DNA of 64,000 nt, taken from CAVQBP01 sp963848195. GTDB taxonomy: Bacteria; Bacteroidota; Ignavibacteria; Ignavibacteriales; Ignavibacteriaceae. The notes beneath the pieces are model-generated. The model saw only the letters and a list, made by a program, of their open reading frames with translations, was not told the origin of the DNA and did no database searches. Every line of letters begins with the position of its first letter. The stretch's first letter is position 1. The stretch is from contig CAWKCY010000020.1 of NCBI GenBank assembly GCA_963848195.1, positions 186,001 through 250,000 on the forward strand, written 5' to 3'. Below are positions 43,717-54,700 of the stretch, piece after piece. A program made the position numbers and the translations under genes.

Positions 43717-46700
43717 CTAAATTGATTTTACTAAACCGCCCCATCTGCTGTCAATTTTAAAGCCGAATTTTTCGAAGAAGGTGTTTAGATAAAAATAGGT
43801 TGTAAGAGTTTTTATACCTTCCGAATGGAGTCTATTGTAGAAATCTTCCAGTAGTTTTCTGCTTAGATCTCTTTTTCTGTAGGGCTTTGAAATATCAATT
43901 CCTTCTAACTGAGCAATATTCATATATTTAATGTTAAAGCATAAACCTCCCACAATAGATTCTTCATCTTCATCATCAATAATTATTAAATATTGAAGAT
44001 TAGGTTCCATTTTAATCGGGTAATTATCGAGGATAAAAATTTTATGGAGGCTTGCTATTTCAAAAGCCGAAATCGGTTTACGGATAGTATAACTAAATCC
44101 AAATGAATCGGTAACCTTAGTTTTTAATACAATTTCTTTTTCATCAGATTCTTCTCCTGCCATCAATTCGAAATTCTGGCTTATGGAAGGATAGATTAGA
44201 TTATTCAGAACTCGCTTATCAATTTCATCTTTCAACGCTTCTTGAAGTTCAAACAGCTCAATTCTATTAGCAACAGGTTCATCGGGAAATCTGAAGAGTG
44301 AATTAACCAGTTTCGCAAACAGCAGCCAGACATCCTGTGAAGAAGACGAGAAAAAGGTTCTACTGTAAAATATATATTTATATATTTCAGGATATTTATC
44401 AAGACGATACAAAGAGTACAAATTATTAGCGAAATTTTCGCATGCTTGTTTTGCAGGTGAAGGGTTCTGCTCAAGCCAGTCGGTATAATTTTTTACAGCA
44501 CTCAGAATATATGAATCGACATAGGGAGAATCATTAATTATCTTGAAATAATTATCCAATTCGTTTGAGATTTGTATTTTTTCAATTGATTTTTTATTTG
44601 AGAAGTTCTTTGATAGATCTTTAAGCTTTTCAATTGCTAAATCCCATCCCAGGGCTTCCATACAGGCATCGAACATCCAGCTGATTTTTATAGAATCTTT
44701 TGAAGCCGGATAATGTGCAAAAGTCTGCAGATAAAAATTATTAAATAATCGGAGGATAAACTCATCAAAATTCTTAAAATACGACCACCCTGCAATCGAA
44801 AATATTAAAGAACCTTTTTTGAAATGAGATTCGGGGACAACAGCATTTGACGGAGAAAAATTTCCAGGTACTACCTTATAATCACTATTCTTTAATACTC
44901 TAAAATAAGCCGCAATTCCTCTGATAAATAATAATTTCAACTCGAATTCATAATTCTTTTTACCAATAAGGGAGAAAGTTGAATTAAGCATTCTTATTCT
45001 TTCCCATACCGATAGATCGTTAACAAATTCAAAAGAAATTACGCCGAGTTTCGAACGGAAATTACCTAATCTCGGAAGCACCGATACACCTTCCGAGGTA
45101 CTGGATATTTTTATCATTAGATAAATTGTTTCAAGCACTTCTTTACGAGTTATATCAGGTTTAATTAAAATTACAAGATCGAAATGTTTGTAATTTTTAG
45201 TATTGACACTTACCCTATACAGATATCTTCCGACGGAAGCAGAAATAGTAGAAATAAAGATTCCATTTTGATTTACTTCTCTTAGGTCGAAATGATGCTG
45301 ATTGAAAATCAACATGAAGGCCTCTTTCAAGAAGGTCGAGCGATAGAATATCTTTTCAATTCTTTTCTTTTCATGAGATGGAATAGTATCCTGAAAAATA
45401 ACTCTTTCCTTCCAATTGGGAGTAGATTTTTCATATTGATTAAGCTTAAACCTTGATTCAGACCAACGTGCTAGTTTCTTAAATAGTTCCCTAACGTATT
45501 GAGAAAGGACAGGTTCATCAGTATGAAGAATCCAGATAATAAATTCTTCTCTAACAGAGCTGTAGGATGCCGGATTCTTATGGACAAAATAGTAGAGTAG
45601 ATCAAATACTCTTTTAAATTGTTCCCTGGTATTTTGATTAGCGGGCCAGGTTAAACCTTTCCTATAAGCTGTTAAACGTTTTCTAAAAGCGGTAAGATTA
45701 AATCCTTCAATATTATCCTGGAAAATATTTTCTATTACATTTTTATTTAAGAAAGGTAATCCGGAATTGATAAAAGCGGGTAAATACCGGTTATAATCGA
45801 TATCCGGTTTTGTAAAGAGAAGGATCCTATAAGCTCTGCTTCTAACGCTAAACTTAGGATGAAGGGCAAGTGCTTCCAGCCTTCTATTAATGAGGTTTAT
45901 AGTTTTATGTTCGCACCGAATAAGGAGATTTTCAATTTCATCAAGAGCTTTTAAAATTTCATCTTGAGTACCATAGAGTAATCTAAGTAACAGGGAATTT
46001 ATTTCTTTTATTTTGGAAGACAACTTATTTATGCCGATAAGATTCTTATTAGGAAGATGACCGTTAAAATGGACAAAAATCTGCGAAGATATACCCTGAA
46101 AATCAGCTTCCCAATCTTCTTTACAAACAAAAAAATCCATCAATTCGATATTTCCCAGCCATAAAATCGGCTGCAGAATAAATGTTCCCAGATCAATCTC
46201 CTTATTCTTTATAACATATTCAAAGTTTCCGATTTTAACTCTATCAGGATGATTAGAATTTTTAATAGTCAGGGATGTATTATTCCCTTTATTTTTGATA
46301 TGGGTGGAAGTGCATATAATATCATTTTCAGTAATACCAATATCTTTTAGTGCCCATACCGGTAATGAAATTTTTATTTTATTGAAAACAAATTCTATGC
46401 TATTTCGGGTATAAAGCTTATCAATTACAGATTTGAAATTAGCTTCAATAATTTTTCTTTTAAAAGTACCTTTTGAAGTCAGCTCACCTTTATTCTCTTC
46501 AAAATTTCTGTCAAGAATTAAAAACTTTACAATCCGTTCGTAAGGATTGAGGGTTCTATTTACTTCGGAAACAAGAGTGCCGAAATAACTTTTCAACTGG
46601 TGCTGGGATTCAGCTTTTTGAATAAATGATTCATTAAAATCGGGAACAATTAGCAGAGTATTATAAGGTTTTCTATCACCGACAAGAAAGGCTCTTTTCA

Positions 46701-48306
46701 GGCCGGGAATATTTTCAAATTTTTTCTCGATAAATGCAGGGGCGATGGTCTGCCCTTTGCTATTTTTATAAATATCTTTTATTCTATCAATGATAAAAAG
46801 GAAGCCGTTTTGATCTTGAGTAAATAGATCACCGGTTTTTATCCAATTTTCATCAGAATTATTATTATCTACATCTTCGAGATACCTGGCAACATAAGGA
46901 CCGGCAATCTGCAGTTCGCCTTCTTCGGTAAAATTCAATTTAATTCCCGGTAAAGGGATACCGACAGAGTCTTTTACATATTCACCGGGAGGAGTCATAC
47001 TAATACCGCCGGTACCCTCGGTCATTCCGAACCCGCTGCACAAATCAACTGAATTAGAATTGAAAAATTTGAAAATTTTAGGTTCAAGATAACCGGCAGC
47101 AGAGATACCCCATTTAAGATTTCCACCGGTTACTTTTTGTAATAACTTTTCATAGTCAACTTTTTCAGAAGAATGAACCTTGCTGTCGATAATAATTTCG
47201 TACAATTGTTTCCAGCGGAGCGGGATACTTACTAAGCCGGTAGGATTGACCTTCAGCATTAATTGAATTAAAGAATCTATATCGCTTTTGGGTGCAAAGA
47301 CATAGGTACCTCCCCAGTATATCATTCCCATCATTTCAAAGTATCTGCCGAATGTATGAAAAAGAGGGAGATAACAAAGCAGAGTTTCATTCTTGCCTAC
47401 CTCCGGAAATACAGCTCCCCTTGCGAACCGTTTCGTTAGTAAATTATAACTTGTAAAGGCAACGCCTTTAGGAACGCCGGTGCTGCCGGAGGTAAACATA
47501 ACAGTTGAGATATTATCAAGATTAAAGCGAAGGCGTTTGTCTAAAATCTGAGTTATCTGGTTATCGTTAACCCGTGAAATGAAGCTTTCAAATTCATAGA
47601 TATCATTTTTCTCAAAGTCATGAACAGAAGATTTGCCTGCAGACAGGATAGTAAAATTGTAATCAATTTTTTGGCGTAGAGTATTTAATAGTTCTACCCT
47701 TTGGGGGGAATCAGTTATTATTATATCGAACTTTAGCAATTTAAATATATAGGCGAGATTATCAAGACTGAAATGAATATTTAAAGGAGATACAAAAATA
47801 TCATAGGATAAGCAGGCTATATCGCACAATGCGCCTTCGATACAATTATCAAGATAAAGGGCAACGGAAGGTTTTTGGCCGGTGTAGGAAAGAAAAGAAG
47901 AAGCTATTCTTTTAATCTTTTCATTAATTAATTTATAAGTGTAATCGTTCCTAATATTTCCCTCGAAAGTGGAAAACAAAGGTTTATCAGGATAAATTTC
48001 AGTGCGGTGATTTAACATTGAAAGTAAAGAATAATCAGAAATTAGGATAGCTTTAAAAGCTGTATCTGCCCATCTGTATCTTGCTTCCCTATCTTTTAAG
48101 TTTGTCAGGAATAAGGGGGAAATGGTAATATTAAGGTACTTAAGCCAAATATCTTTTGATACTGATTGTTTTTTATTTTCAAGAAGGTTTTCTGCATCGT
48201 GCAAGAGATCATTGGAGCGGAATTGGGAATGAGTGTCGATTAAAGCATCATTCAATTCATTGAGTTTAGAAATAAATTCATGTTCTATATTCTTTTCCAT
48301 GTTCAA
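43717..48306 (-). CDS. Giant adenylating enzyme (AMP-binding) with C-terminal GNAT acetyltransferase domain
   Basis: 1529 residues. About 75-640 is an acyl-CoA-synthetase-like adenylation domain: VMFTSGSTGVPKGVAFT (P-loop), LPLFHTFGRYFEMMG, CSGFGMTEGTGG, WIKTGDLF and IDRIKDIYKNSKGQTIAP. A domain I do not recognise spans about 640-1380; it is helical, with repeat-like segments such as HPKFSVRSRAYRILLF. The last 150 residues are a GNAT fold (LIIIDDEDEESIVGGLCFN, DISKPYRKRDLSRKLLEDFY, FFEKFGF). No carrier-protein motif is visible. It could activate a carboxylate and pass it to an amine. M3 (48300) is an equally good start. It stands alone. Confidence 0.8.
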   Translation of the reverse strand: MNMEKNIEHEFISKLNELNDALIDTHSQFRSNDLLHDAENLLENKKQSVSKDIWLKYLNITISPLFLTNLKDREARYRWADTAFKAILISDYSLLSMLNHRTEIYPDKPLFSTFEGNIRNDYTYKLINEKIKRIASSFLSYTGQKPSVALYLDNCIEGALCDIACLSYDIFVSPLNIHFSLDNLAYIFKLLKFDIIITDSPQRVELLNTLRQKIDYNFTILSAGKSSVHDFEKNDIYEFESFISRVNDNQITQILDKRLRFNLDNISTVMFTSGSTGVPKGVAFTSYNLLTKRFARGAVFPEVGKNETLLCYLPLFHTFGRYFEMMGMIYWGGTYVFAPKSDIDSLIQLMLKVNPTGLVSIPLRWKQLYEIIIDSKVHSSEKVDYEKLLQKVTGGNLKWGISAAGYLEPKIFKFFNSNSVDLCSGFGMTEGTGGISMTPPGEYVKDSVGIPLPGIKLNFTEEGELQIAGPYVARYLEDVDNNNSDENWIKTGDLFTQDQNGFLFIIDRIKDIYKNSKGQTIAPAFIEKKFENIPGLKRAFLVGDRKPYNTLLIVPDFNESFIQKAESQHQLKSYFGTLVSEVNRTLNPYERIVKFLILDRNFEENKGELTSKGTFKRKIIEANFKSVIDKLYTRNSIEFVFNKIKISLPVWALKDIGITENDIICTSTHIKNKGNNTSLTIKNSNHPDRVKIGNFEYVIKNKEIDLGTFILQPILWLGNIELMDFFVCKEDWEADFQGISSQIFVHFNGHLPNKNLIGINKLSSKIKEINSLLLRLLYGTQDEILKALDEIENLLIRCEHKTINLINRRLEALALHPKFSVRSRAYRILLFTKPDIDYNRYLPAFINSGLPFLNKNVIENIFQDNIEGFNLTAFRKRLTAYRKGLTWPANQNTREQFKRVFDLLYYFVHKNPASYSSVREEFIIWILHTDEPVLSQYVRELFKKLARWSESRFKLNQYEKSTPNWKERVIFQDTIPSHEKKRIEKIFYRSTFLKEAFMLIFNQHHFDLREVNQNGIFISTISASVGRYLYRVSVNTKNYKHFDLVILIKPDITRKEVLETIYLMIKISSTSEGVSVLPRLGNFRSKLGVISFEFVNDLSVWERIRMLNSTFSLIGKKNYEFELKLLFIRGIAAYFRVLKNSDYKVVPGNFSPSNAVVPESHFKKGSLIFSIAGWSYFKNFDEFILRLFNNFYLQTFAHYPASKDSIKISWMFDACMEALGWDLAIEKLKDLSKNFSNKKSIEKIQISNELDNYFKIINDSPYVDSYILSAVKNYTDWLEQNPSPAKQACENFANNLYSLYRLDKYPEIYKYIFYSRTFFSSSSQDVWLLFAKLVNSLFRFPDEPVANRIELFELQEALKDEIDKRVLNNLIYPSISQNFELMAGEESDEKEIVLKTKVTDSFGFSYTIRKPISAFEIASLHKIFILDNYPIKMEPNLQYLIIIDDEDEESIVGGLCFNIKYMNIAQLEGIDISKPYRKRDLSRKLLEDFYNRLHSEGIKTLTTYFYLNTFFEKFGFKIDSRWGGLVKSI

Positions 48307-48706
48307 GATTAAATTACAAAATTAAAATATTACAAAATTACTAAATTAAAAGATTACAAGATTATTTCGCTGACAGTGACAGCTTTGTAGATTATAAATT
48401 GTGCGAGTAATGGCGCTTTAGATTCTTCACTCCACTTCGTTTTGTTCAGAATGACAAGTTAAAGATCAGTTTCCTTTTAAATGGGCTTGGAATTATAATA
48501 TTACTTTTAGGATAGTTCCGGAAATGAAACGATACAGATGTATGGTTGTTTATCGATATGAAACAATTGATTAGTAAAATATTTGGGATTTAATTGATAA
48601 TTGCCGTTTTAATTAAGAGGCATAGAAATTGTGAAAGGTGGGATGATTAGTTTCTTGTATGCTGAGACTATGAATTTTTTATTTCAATTAAATTTTGAGG
48701 GATTAA
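48307..48706. other. Intergenic region with an AT repeat and one dispersed repeat
   Basis: Near 48308-48360 the motif ATTACAAAATTAAAA is imperfectly repeated about four times. A minus-oriented copy of the dispersed GTCATTCTGAAC repeat lies at 48421-48460 (TTGTTCAGAATGACAAGTT). Promoters for the two divergent genes should lie here; I cannot place them. Confidence 0.55.
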
Positions 48707-49096
48707 ATGGAAGATTTCCAAAAAATCGTGCAGAATGATGTAGTTATTACATTCGTAAATCTAACACGCGCAACGATAAAAGAAGCCGGTGAATTGAGAG
48801 AAATATTAAAAGAAGATATCGAGAATGGTTATAGAAAATTAGTGGTAGATATAAGTCAATGCGATTTTATTGATTCGACATTTCTAGGAGCAATAGTATT
48901 TACTCTCAAACAGGTCGTTAAGGTTGGGGGGGATTTAAGAATAGTTAAATCAGAAAGACTTGCCGGACCTTTTATGAAAAAGCTGGGAACGCTGAAAATT
49001 TTTAATATATCTAATTCGGTTGAAGCAGCAATTGATAGCTATAATTCAACGGAAATTTACAATCATTATCTTGGTAGAAGTTATATGGTTCAATAA
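48707..49096 (+). CDS. STAS-domain anti-anti-sigma factor
   Basis: 129 residues. The STAS fold with the phosphorylatable Ser is in LVVDISQCDFIDSTFLGAIV. KVGGDLRIVKSERLAGPFMKKLGTLKIFNISNS is typical of SpoIIAA/RsbV-type proteins. Unphosphorylated STAS proteins bind a kinase/anti-sigma and free a sigma factor. No kinase or phosphatase partner is adjacent, so the pathway is unknown. Confidence 0.85.
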   Translation: MEDFQKIVQNDVVITFVNLTRATIKEAGELREILKEDIENGYRKLVVDISQCDFIDSTFLGAIVFTLKQVVKVGGDLRIVKSERLAGPFMKKLGTLKIFNISNSVEAAIDSYNSTEIYNHYLGRSYMVQ

Positions 49097-49100
49097 AAAT

Positions 49101-49130
49101 GGTTGGTGGTGGGTGGTGGGTGGTTGGTGG
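49101..49130 (+). other. G-rich tract, possible G-quadruplex
   Basis: GGTTGGTGGTGGGTGGTGGG followed by TGGTTGGTGG is an uninterrupted run of GG/GGG tracts with one- or two-base T loops, in an AT-rich gap just after the STAS gene. It could fold as a two-tier quadruplex in DNA or in the STAS mRNA 3' end. Confidence 0.55.
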
Positions 49131-49265
49131 TTCTTTGTTTTCTCTGTGGTTAATTCAGGTTTAAATTTTCATTTTTTATTATGATATAAATCAAACGCTC
49201 TAATTTTTATTACAATTATTTTAGTTTTTTCGTATTAAATCTTTTGTAGAGGTACTTAAAAATTA

Positions 49266-50603
49266 ATGTGTTGTAAAAGATTTCTTGCCATTGCTGCTAT
49301 AACAATCACAACTTTATTTACCACCTCGTCACTTTTCCCACAGAACAATAATTCACGCGATTCATTATTAGGAAATGCCACTTTAGAGAATTGTATTCAA
49401 TATGCACTTACACACCAGCCGTCGATTAAACAGTCATTATTAAATGAGAAAATAGTTAACCAGGAGGTAAAAAGTAAGCTGTCAGATTGGTTTCCGCAAA
49501 TAGACTTTAATTTTAATATTCAGCACAATTATAAGCTTCAGACTTCAATTTTCCAGGGTAATGCAGTTCATTTCGGAGTAATAAATACATCCAGCGCACA
49601 ATTTTCTATAACACAAACAATATTCGACAGTGATGTATTATTAGCATCCAGTACAGCAGGAGATATTGAGAAGGAATCTGAACAATCGACAACTGAGACT
49701 AAAATTAATACGATAGTAAATGTCAGCAAATCATTTTATCAAACACTTCTGGCAGAAGATCAAATCTCTATTACAAATGAAGATATTACGCGTCTGCAGC
49801 AAAGTCTGACGGATACATATAATCAGTATAAAGGAGGAGTGGTTGATAAAACCGATTATATGAGAGCTACTATTGCTTTGAATAATGCAAAGGCTGAGAA
49901 AAAACATGATGAAGAATTATTTAAGGCAAGTTATGCGGCATTAAAAAGACAGATGGGATATCCGATACACAATGATTTGAAACTACAATATGATACCGCA
50001 CAGATGCAGAAAGATATTTTTATTGATACAACCCAAACAGTAAACTTAGGCAGCAGGATAGAATATCAATTGCTGCAGACTCAAAAAAGTTTGATGCAGG
50101 CAAATCTTCATTATTATGAATGGAGCTTTATCCCCTCTTTATCGGCATTTGGCGAATATAACATAAATTTTTTTAATGATGAACTATCAAAGCTATATAA
50201 TCAGAATTACCCGAATTCATATATAGGTCTTCAGTTATCGCTGCCAATATTCCAGGGAGGAAAACGAATTCATGAAATTGAGCAGGCTAATCTGGAGCTG
50301 GACCAATATGATTATAAGTTTGAGGATTTGGAAAATTCAATAAACACAGAATATGTTCAGACATTATCGAACTATAAAAGCAACCTTATTAACTTTAATA
50401 TGCAAAAGAAAAATTTGGAGCTTGCAAAAGAAGTGTATAACACAATAGAACTTCAATATAAATCAGGCATAAAAACTTACCTGGATGTAATAATATCGGA
50501 AACAGATTTAAGGACGACTCAAGTAAATTATATAAATGCACTTTACCAGGTACTAAGCAGTAAATTAGATGTAGAAAAGGCTTTAGGTACAATTAAATAT
50601 TAA
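49266..50603 (+). CDS. TolC-family outer-membrane efflux protein
   Basis: 445 residues with a signal peptide (FLAIAAITITTLFTTSSLFPQ). The internal duplication of TolC proteins is visible: LENCIQYALTHQPSIKQSLLN to WFPQIDFNFN, and again LGSRIEYQLLQTQKSLMQAN to FIPSLSAFGEYN, with GLQLSLPIFQGGKRIHEIEQA and LELAKEVYNTIELQYKSGIKTYLDVIISE. It forms the outer-membrane channel of a tripartite pump and heads an operon with the adaptor and RND genes. Confidence 0.92.
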   Translation: MCCKRFLAIAAITITTLFTTSSLFPQNNNSRDSLLGNATLENCIQYALTHQPSIKQSLLNEKIVNQEVKSKLSDWFPQIDFNFNIQHNYKLQTSIFQGNAVHFGVINTSSAQFSITQTIFDSDVLLASSTAGDIEKESEQSTTETKINTIVNVSKSFYQTLLAEDQISITNEDITRLQQSLTDTYNQYKGGVVDKTDYMRATIALNNAKAEKKHDEELFKASYAALKRQMGYPIHNDLKLQYDTAQMQKDIFIDTTQTVNLGSRIEYQLLQTQKSLMQANLHYYEWSFIPSLSAFGEYNINFFNDELSKLYNQNYPNSYIGLQLSLPIFQGGKRIHEIEQANLELDQYDYKFEDLENSINTEYVQTLSNYKSNLINFNMQKKNLELAKEVYNTIELQYKSGIKTYLDVIISETDLRTTQVNYINALYQVLSSKLDVEKALGTIKY

Positions 50604-50614
50604 AGATAATTGAT

Positions 50615-51718
50615 ATGAGAAAGAATTTATATTTAACCATTTCAGCAATATTTATTTTGCTGATTGCAGCATCTTGCGGCGGAAACAAGAATAATCGGCC
50701 GCAATTTCCTCCTACACCTGTTACTGCATATACAGTTAAAAAAGAGAGAGCACCTTATCATACCGAGTACCCGGCAACAGTGGTTGCATTAAACCAGGTT
50801 GAGCTAAGGCCGGAAGTTTCAGGCTACTTAACTGATATATACTTTAACGATGGACAACATGTTACCAAAGAAATGAAATTATATGCGATAGAACAACAGC
50901 AGTATAAAGCTGCTTATGATGCAGCAAAAACAAACCTAAACAGGGCGCAACAGGATTATGATCGATACAAAGAATTAGCAAAGAATAATGCAATTGCAAC
51001 GCAGGTGCTGGAACATTCTTTAGCCGACTTAAAATCTGCACAGAGCAACCTTGAGGCAGTAGAAACAAATTTACGAAATTCGATTATTTATGCACCATTT
51101 GACGGGACAATCGGAATTTCTCAGGTAAAATTAGGATCTGCAGTAACCGCAGGGGTTACATTAATGAATACTGTTTCTTCAGATAATCCAATGGGAGTAG
51201 ATTTTTCAGTAGATGAGAAATATATAAATAAATTCAATGAAATCTTGCACGAAAGAAACAGCAAAAAGGATTCAACATTTACCTTAGTTTTACCCGGTCA
51301 GACAATTTATCCTTATCCTGGAAAACTGCTTTTAATAGACCGTGCAGTTGATCCACAAACAGGGACAATAACTACAAGACTTGAATTTCCGAATAAAAAT
51401 AACACCCTTCGACCAGGTTTAAGCTGCAATGTAAGAGTTTTAAATAACGATACAACCATGAGTATATTGATACCATATAAGGCAGTTGTAGTAGAGATGG
51501 GAGAGTATTTTGTTTTTGTAATTAATGGAAACAAAGTATCACAAAGAAAAATAGATATTGGAATGACAATAAAGGATATGGTAATAGTAACGAACGGATT
51601 AAGTCCGGGCGAGCAGGTTGTAACCGAAGGAGTACAAAAGTTAAGAGATAATGCACCGATAACCTTATCAAGTCAAACCGGAGGGGCACAAAACCAAGGG
51701 AACAGAAAGCCACAATGA
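50615..51718 (+). CDS. RND efflux periplasmic adaptor (membrane fusion lipoprotein)
   Basis: 367 residues. Lipoprotein signal with lipobox (LLIAASCGG). The MFP layout follows: EVSGYLTDIYFNDGQHVTKEMKLYAIE (lipoyl-like), a hairpin helix with LNRAQQDYDRYKELAKNNAIATQ, RNSIIYAPFDGTIGISQVKLGSAV, then the beta-barrel and membrane-proximal domains (RPGLSCNVRVL, LIPYKAVVVEMGEYFVFV). It links the RND transporter to TolC. It starts 11 bases after the TolC stop. Confidence 0.93.
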   Translation: MRKNLYLTISAIFILLIAASCGGNKNNRPQFPPTPVTAYTVKKERAPYHTEYPATVVALNQVELRPEVSGYLTDIYFNDGQHVTKEMKLYAIEQQQYKAAYDAAKTNLNRAQQDYDRYKELAKNNAIATQVLEHSLADLKSAQSNLEAVETNLRNSIIYAPFDGTIGISQVKLGSAVTAGVTLMNTVSSDNPMGVDFSVDEKYINKFNEILHERNSKKDSTFTLVLPGQTIYPYPGKLLLIDRAVDPQTGTITTRLEFPNKNNTLRPGLSCNVRVLNNDTTMSILIPYKAVVVEMGEYFVFVINGNKVSQRKIDIGMTIKDMVIVTNGLSPGEQVVTEGVQKLRDNAPITLSSQTGGAQNQGNRKPQ

Positions 51719-51750
51719 AGCATATTGAAAAATTCTGAAACAGGAAGATA

Positions 51751-54700
51751 ATGGTAGCAAATACTTTTATAAACAGACCGGTAACAGCGATAGTAATATC
51801 AATAGTAATTGTTTTAATTGGTATATTAGCCATATTCAATTTACCAATCAGCCAATATCCGGATATAACACCACCGACAGTACAGGTATCAGGAAACTTT
51901 ACAGGAGCGGATGCACTTACAGTTGAACAAACAGTAACAACACCAATAGAATCGCAGATAAACGGAACGCCAGGGATGGCATATATGTCCAGCAACAGTA
52001 CTAATAGCGGCCAATCTTCAATAAATGTAGTACTGGATGTAGGAACAAACCCGGACGTTGCAGCATTAGATATTCAAAATAGAGTGAGTGTTGCGACACC
52101 TGCACTGCCCGACGCAGTTAAAAGATTGGGAGTAATAACGAGGAAAAGGACATCAAGTATCCTTTTAATTGTAGCGGTATATTCTCCAGACAGTACACAT
52201 AACATAAGATTTCTTGACAATTATTCAAATATATATATAAAAAATGCTCTTCTTCGTGTAAAAGGTGTAGGAGACATATTTGTGAGGGCAGATGATTTCA
52301 GTATGCGAATCTGGCTGGACCCGGATAAATTAGCGCAGCTAGGATTAACAACTGACGAGGTAGTCAGCGCATTACAGCAGCAAAATCTGCAAATAGCAGC
52401 AGGGACAGTAGGAGCACCTCCGCAAAATAAAAATCAAACTTTTGAATATACAGTGTTCACTAACAGTGCTCTGAGCACAGTAGAACAATTTGACAATATT
52501 ATAGTCCATGAAAATCCACAGACAGGTTCGGAAGTATACTTAAAAGATGTTGCAAGGGTTCAATTAGGAAGAGCCAGTTATTCAAACAATTCCTATGTTG
52601 ACGGTAAAAGGTCCTCTTTCTTATTAGTTTTCCAGGCACCGGGAAGCAATTCAATCGAAGTGGCAAATGGTATTTATAATGAAATGCAGGAATTACAGAA
52701 GTCATTTCCTAAAGATGTAGCTTATGAAATCCCATTTGAAGCTGTTTCAGTGGTAAGAGAGTCAATTTCCGAAGTAGTAACAACATTATTGGAAGCATTA
52801 GGGTTAGTTGTTCTGGTAGTTTTTCTATTTCTGCAGACCTGGAGAGCAACTTTAATACCTATTCTGGCGATTCCGGTATCAATAATAGGAACATTTGCCT
52901 TTTTTCTCCCGATGGGATTTACAATTAATACCTTAACAATGTTTGGATTTGTTTTAGCTATCGGGATTGTAGTTGATGATGCAATTATAGTTGTTGAGGC
53001 AGTGCAGCATCATATAGATGAAGAGCATCTTTCTCCAAGGGCTGCAACAGCAGCAGCAATGAATGATATTTCAGGGCCTGTAGTTGCGATAGCCTTAATA
53101 TTAGCATCGGTATTTATCCCAGTTGGATTTATTCCAGGGATAGTTGGAAAATTGTATCAGCAGTTTGCAATTACGATAGCTGTATCAGTTTTAATATCGG
53201 CATTTGTAGCACTTTCTTTAACACCAGCATTATGCACTTTAATATTGAAACCTATAAATCCTGAGGAGAAGAAGAAGGCACCAAGAGGAATAAATAAATT
53301 TTTCTTTAAGTTTAATGATTGGTTCAAAAGAACAACAAGTAATTATTCTTCGGGAGTGAAAAAAAGCATCAAAATCGCTCCTTATTTTTTAATTATTTTA
53401 ATTCTGGTTTATGCAGGAACGATAATACTTTTTATGAATAAACCGACAGCCTTTATACCTAATGAAGATGAGGGGAGGCTTTATATAACATTTGAATTAC
53501 CCGAAGCAGCGTCTACTACAAGATCAATTAATGTATTAAATGAAATGATGGATATAATAAAAAAGACGCCGGGAGTTGCACATTTTGCTGCAGTAAGCGG
53601 ATTAAATGTAGTTTCATTTGCGTCAAAATCAAACAGCGGAACAATATTTACGCAGCTAAAACCCTGGGATGAAAGGTCAAGTAAAGAACTTCAATTAAAC
53701 TCTATGATAGCAACATTACAAAGAAAATTTGCGGCAATTAAAAACGCAAATGTATTAGTGATTTCACCGCCTGCGATACCAGGTTTAGGAACAACCGGAG
53801 GTTTTACATTCCAACTGGAACAGCAGGAAAGTACAGATAATATACAACAGTTTGAAAGTGTAGTCAGATCATTTGTAATGGCAGCAAATCAGCGTCCAGA
53901 GATCAGCAGAGCATTTTCTTTTTTTACAGCAAGCACACCGGGTTACCAGTTAAATGTAGACAGGGAAAAATGCGCAAGATTAGGGATATCAATAGCAAAT
54001 GTATTCGGCACAATCCAAACCTATTTAGGAAGCAATTATGTAAACGACTTCACGATTTTCGGAAGGAATTTTCATGTTATAGCTCAGGCAGACACAAATT
54101 ACCGTTCAACAATATATGATTTATCGAAATATTATGTTAAAAACAGCCAGGGTAAAATGATACCATTAAGTACGGTAATTGATTACAAGATAACGCAAAG
54201 CGCACCGTTAATTTCACATTATGATTTATTCCGTTCGGCAGAAATTGATGGAGGGGCATCACCGGGATACAGCAGCGGCGAAGCAATTCAGGCAATGAGA
54301 GAAGTAGCTACACAGGTATTGCCTGCAGGTTACGGTTATGAATTTTCCGGATTAAGCCGGGAGGAGATTAATGCCGGGAGCAGTACATTTGCCATATTTG
54401 CATTATCACTATTGTTTGTATTTTTATTTCTTTCGGCTTTATACGAAAGCTGGTCGGTACCATTTGCAGTCTTGTTTGCAGTTCCAATAGCAGCATTCGG
54501 CGCCATAATAGCGTTGACATTTTTACCGAGTTTAAGTGATAATGTTTATGCTCAGATAGGTCTTGTAGCGTTAATCGGGTTAGCCGCAAAAAATGCGATC
54601 CTGATTGTGGAATTTGCGAAGACCAGAGTGGATAACGGGGTTCCCCTGATGGATGCAACTATAAATGCAGTAAGATTAAGATTACGGCCGATATTAATGA

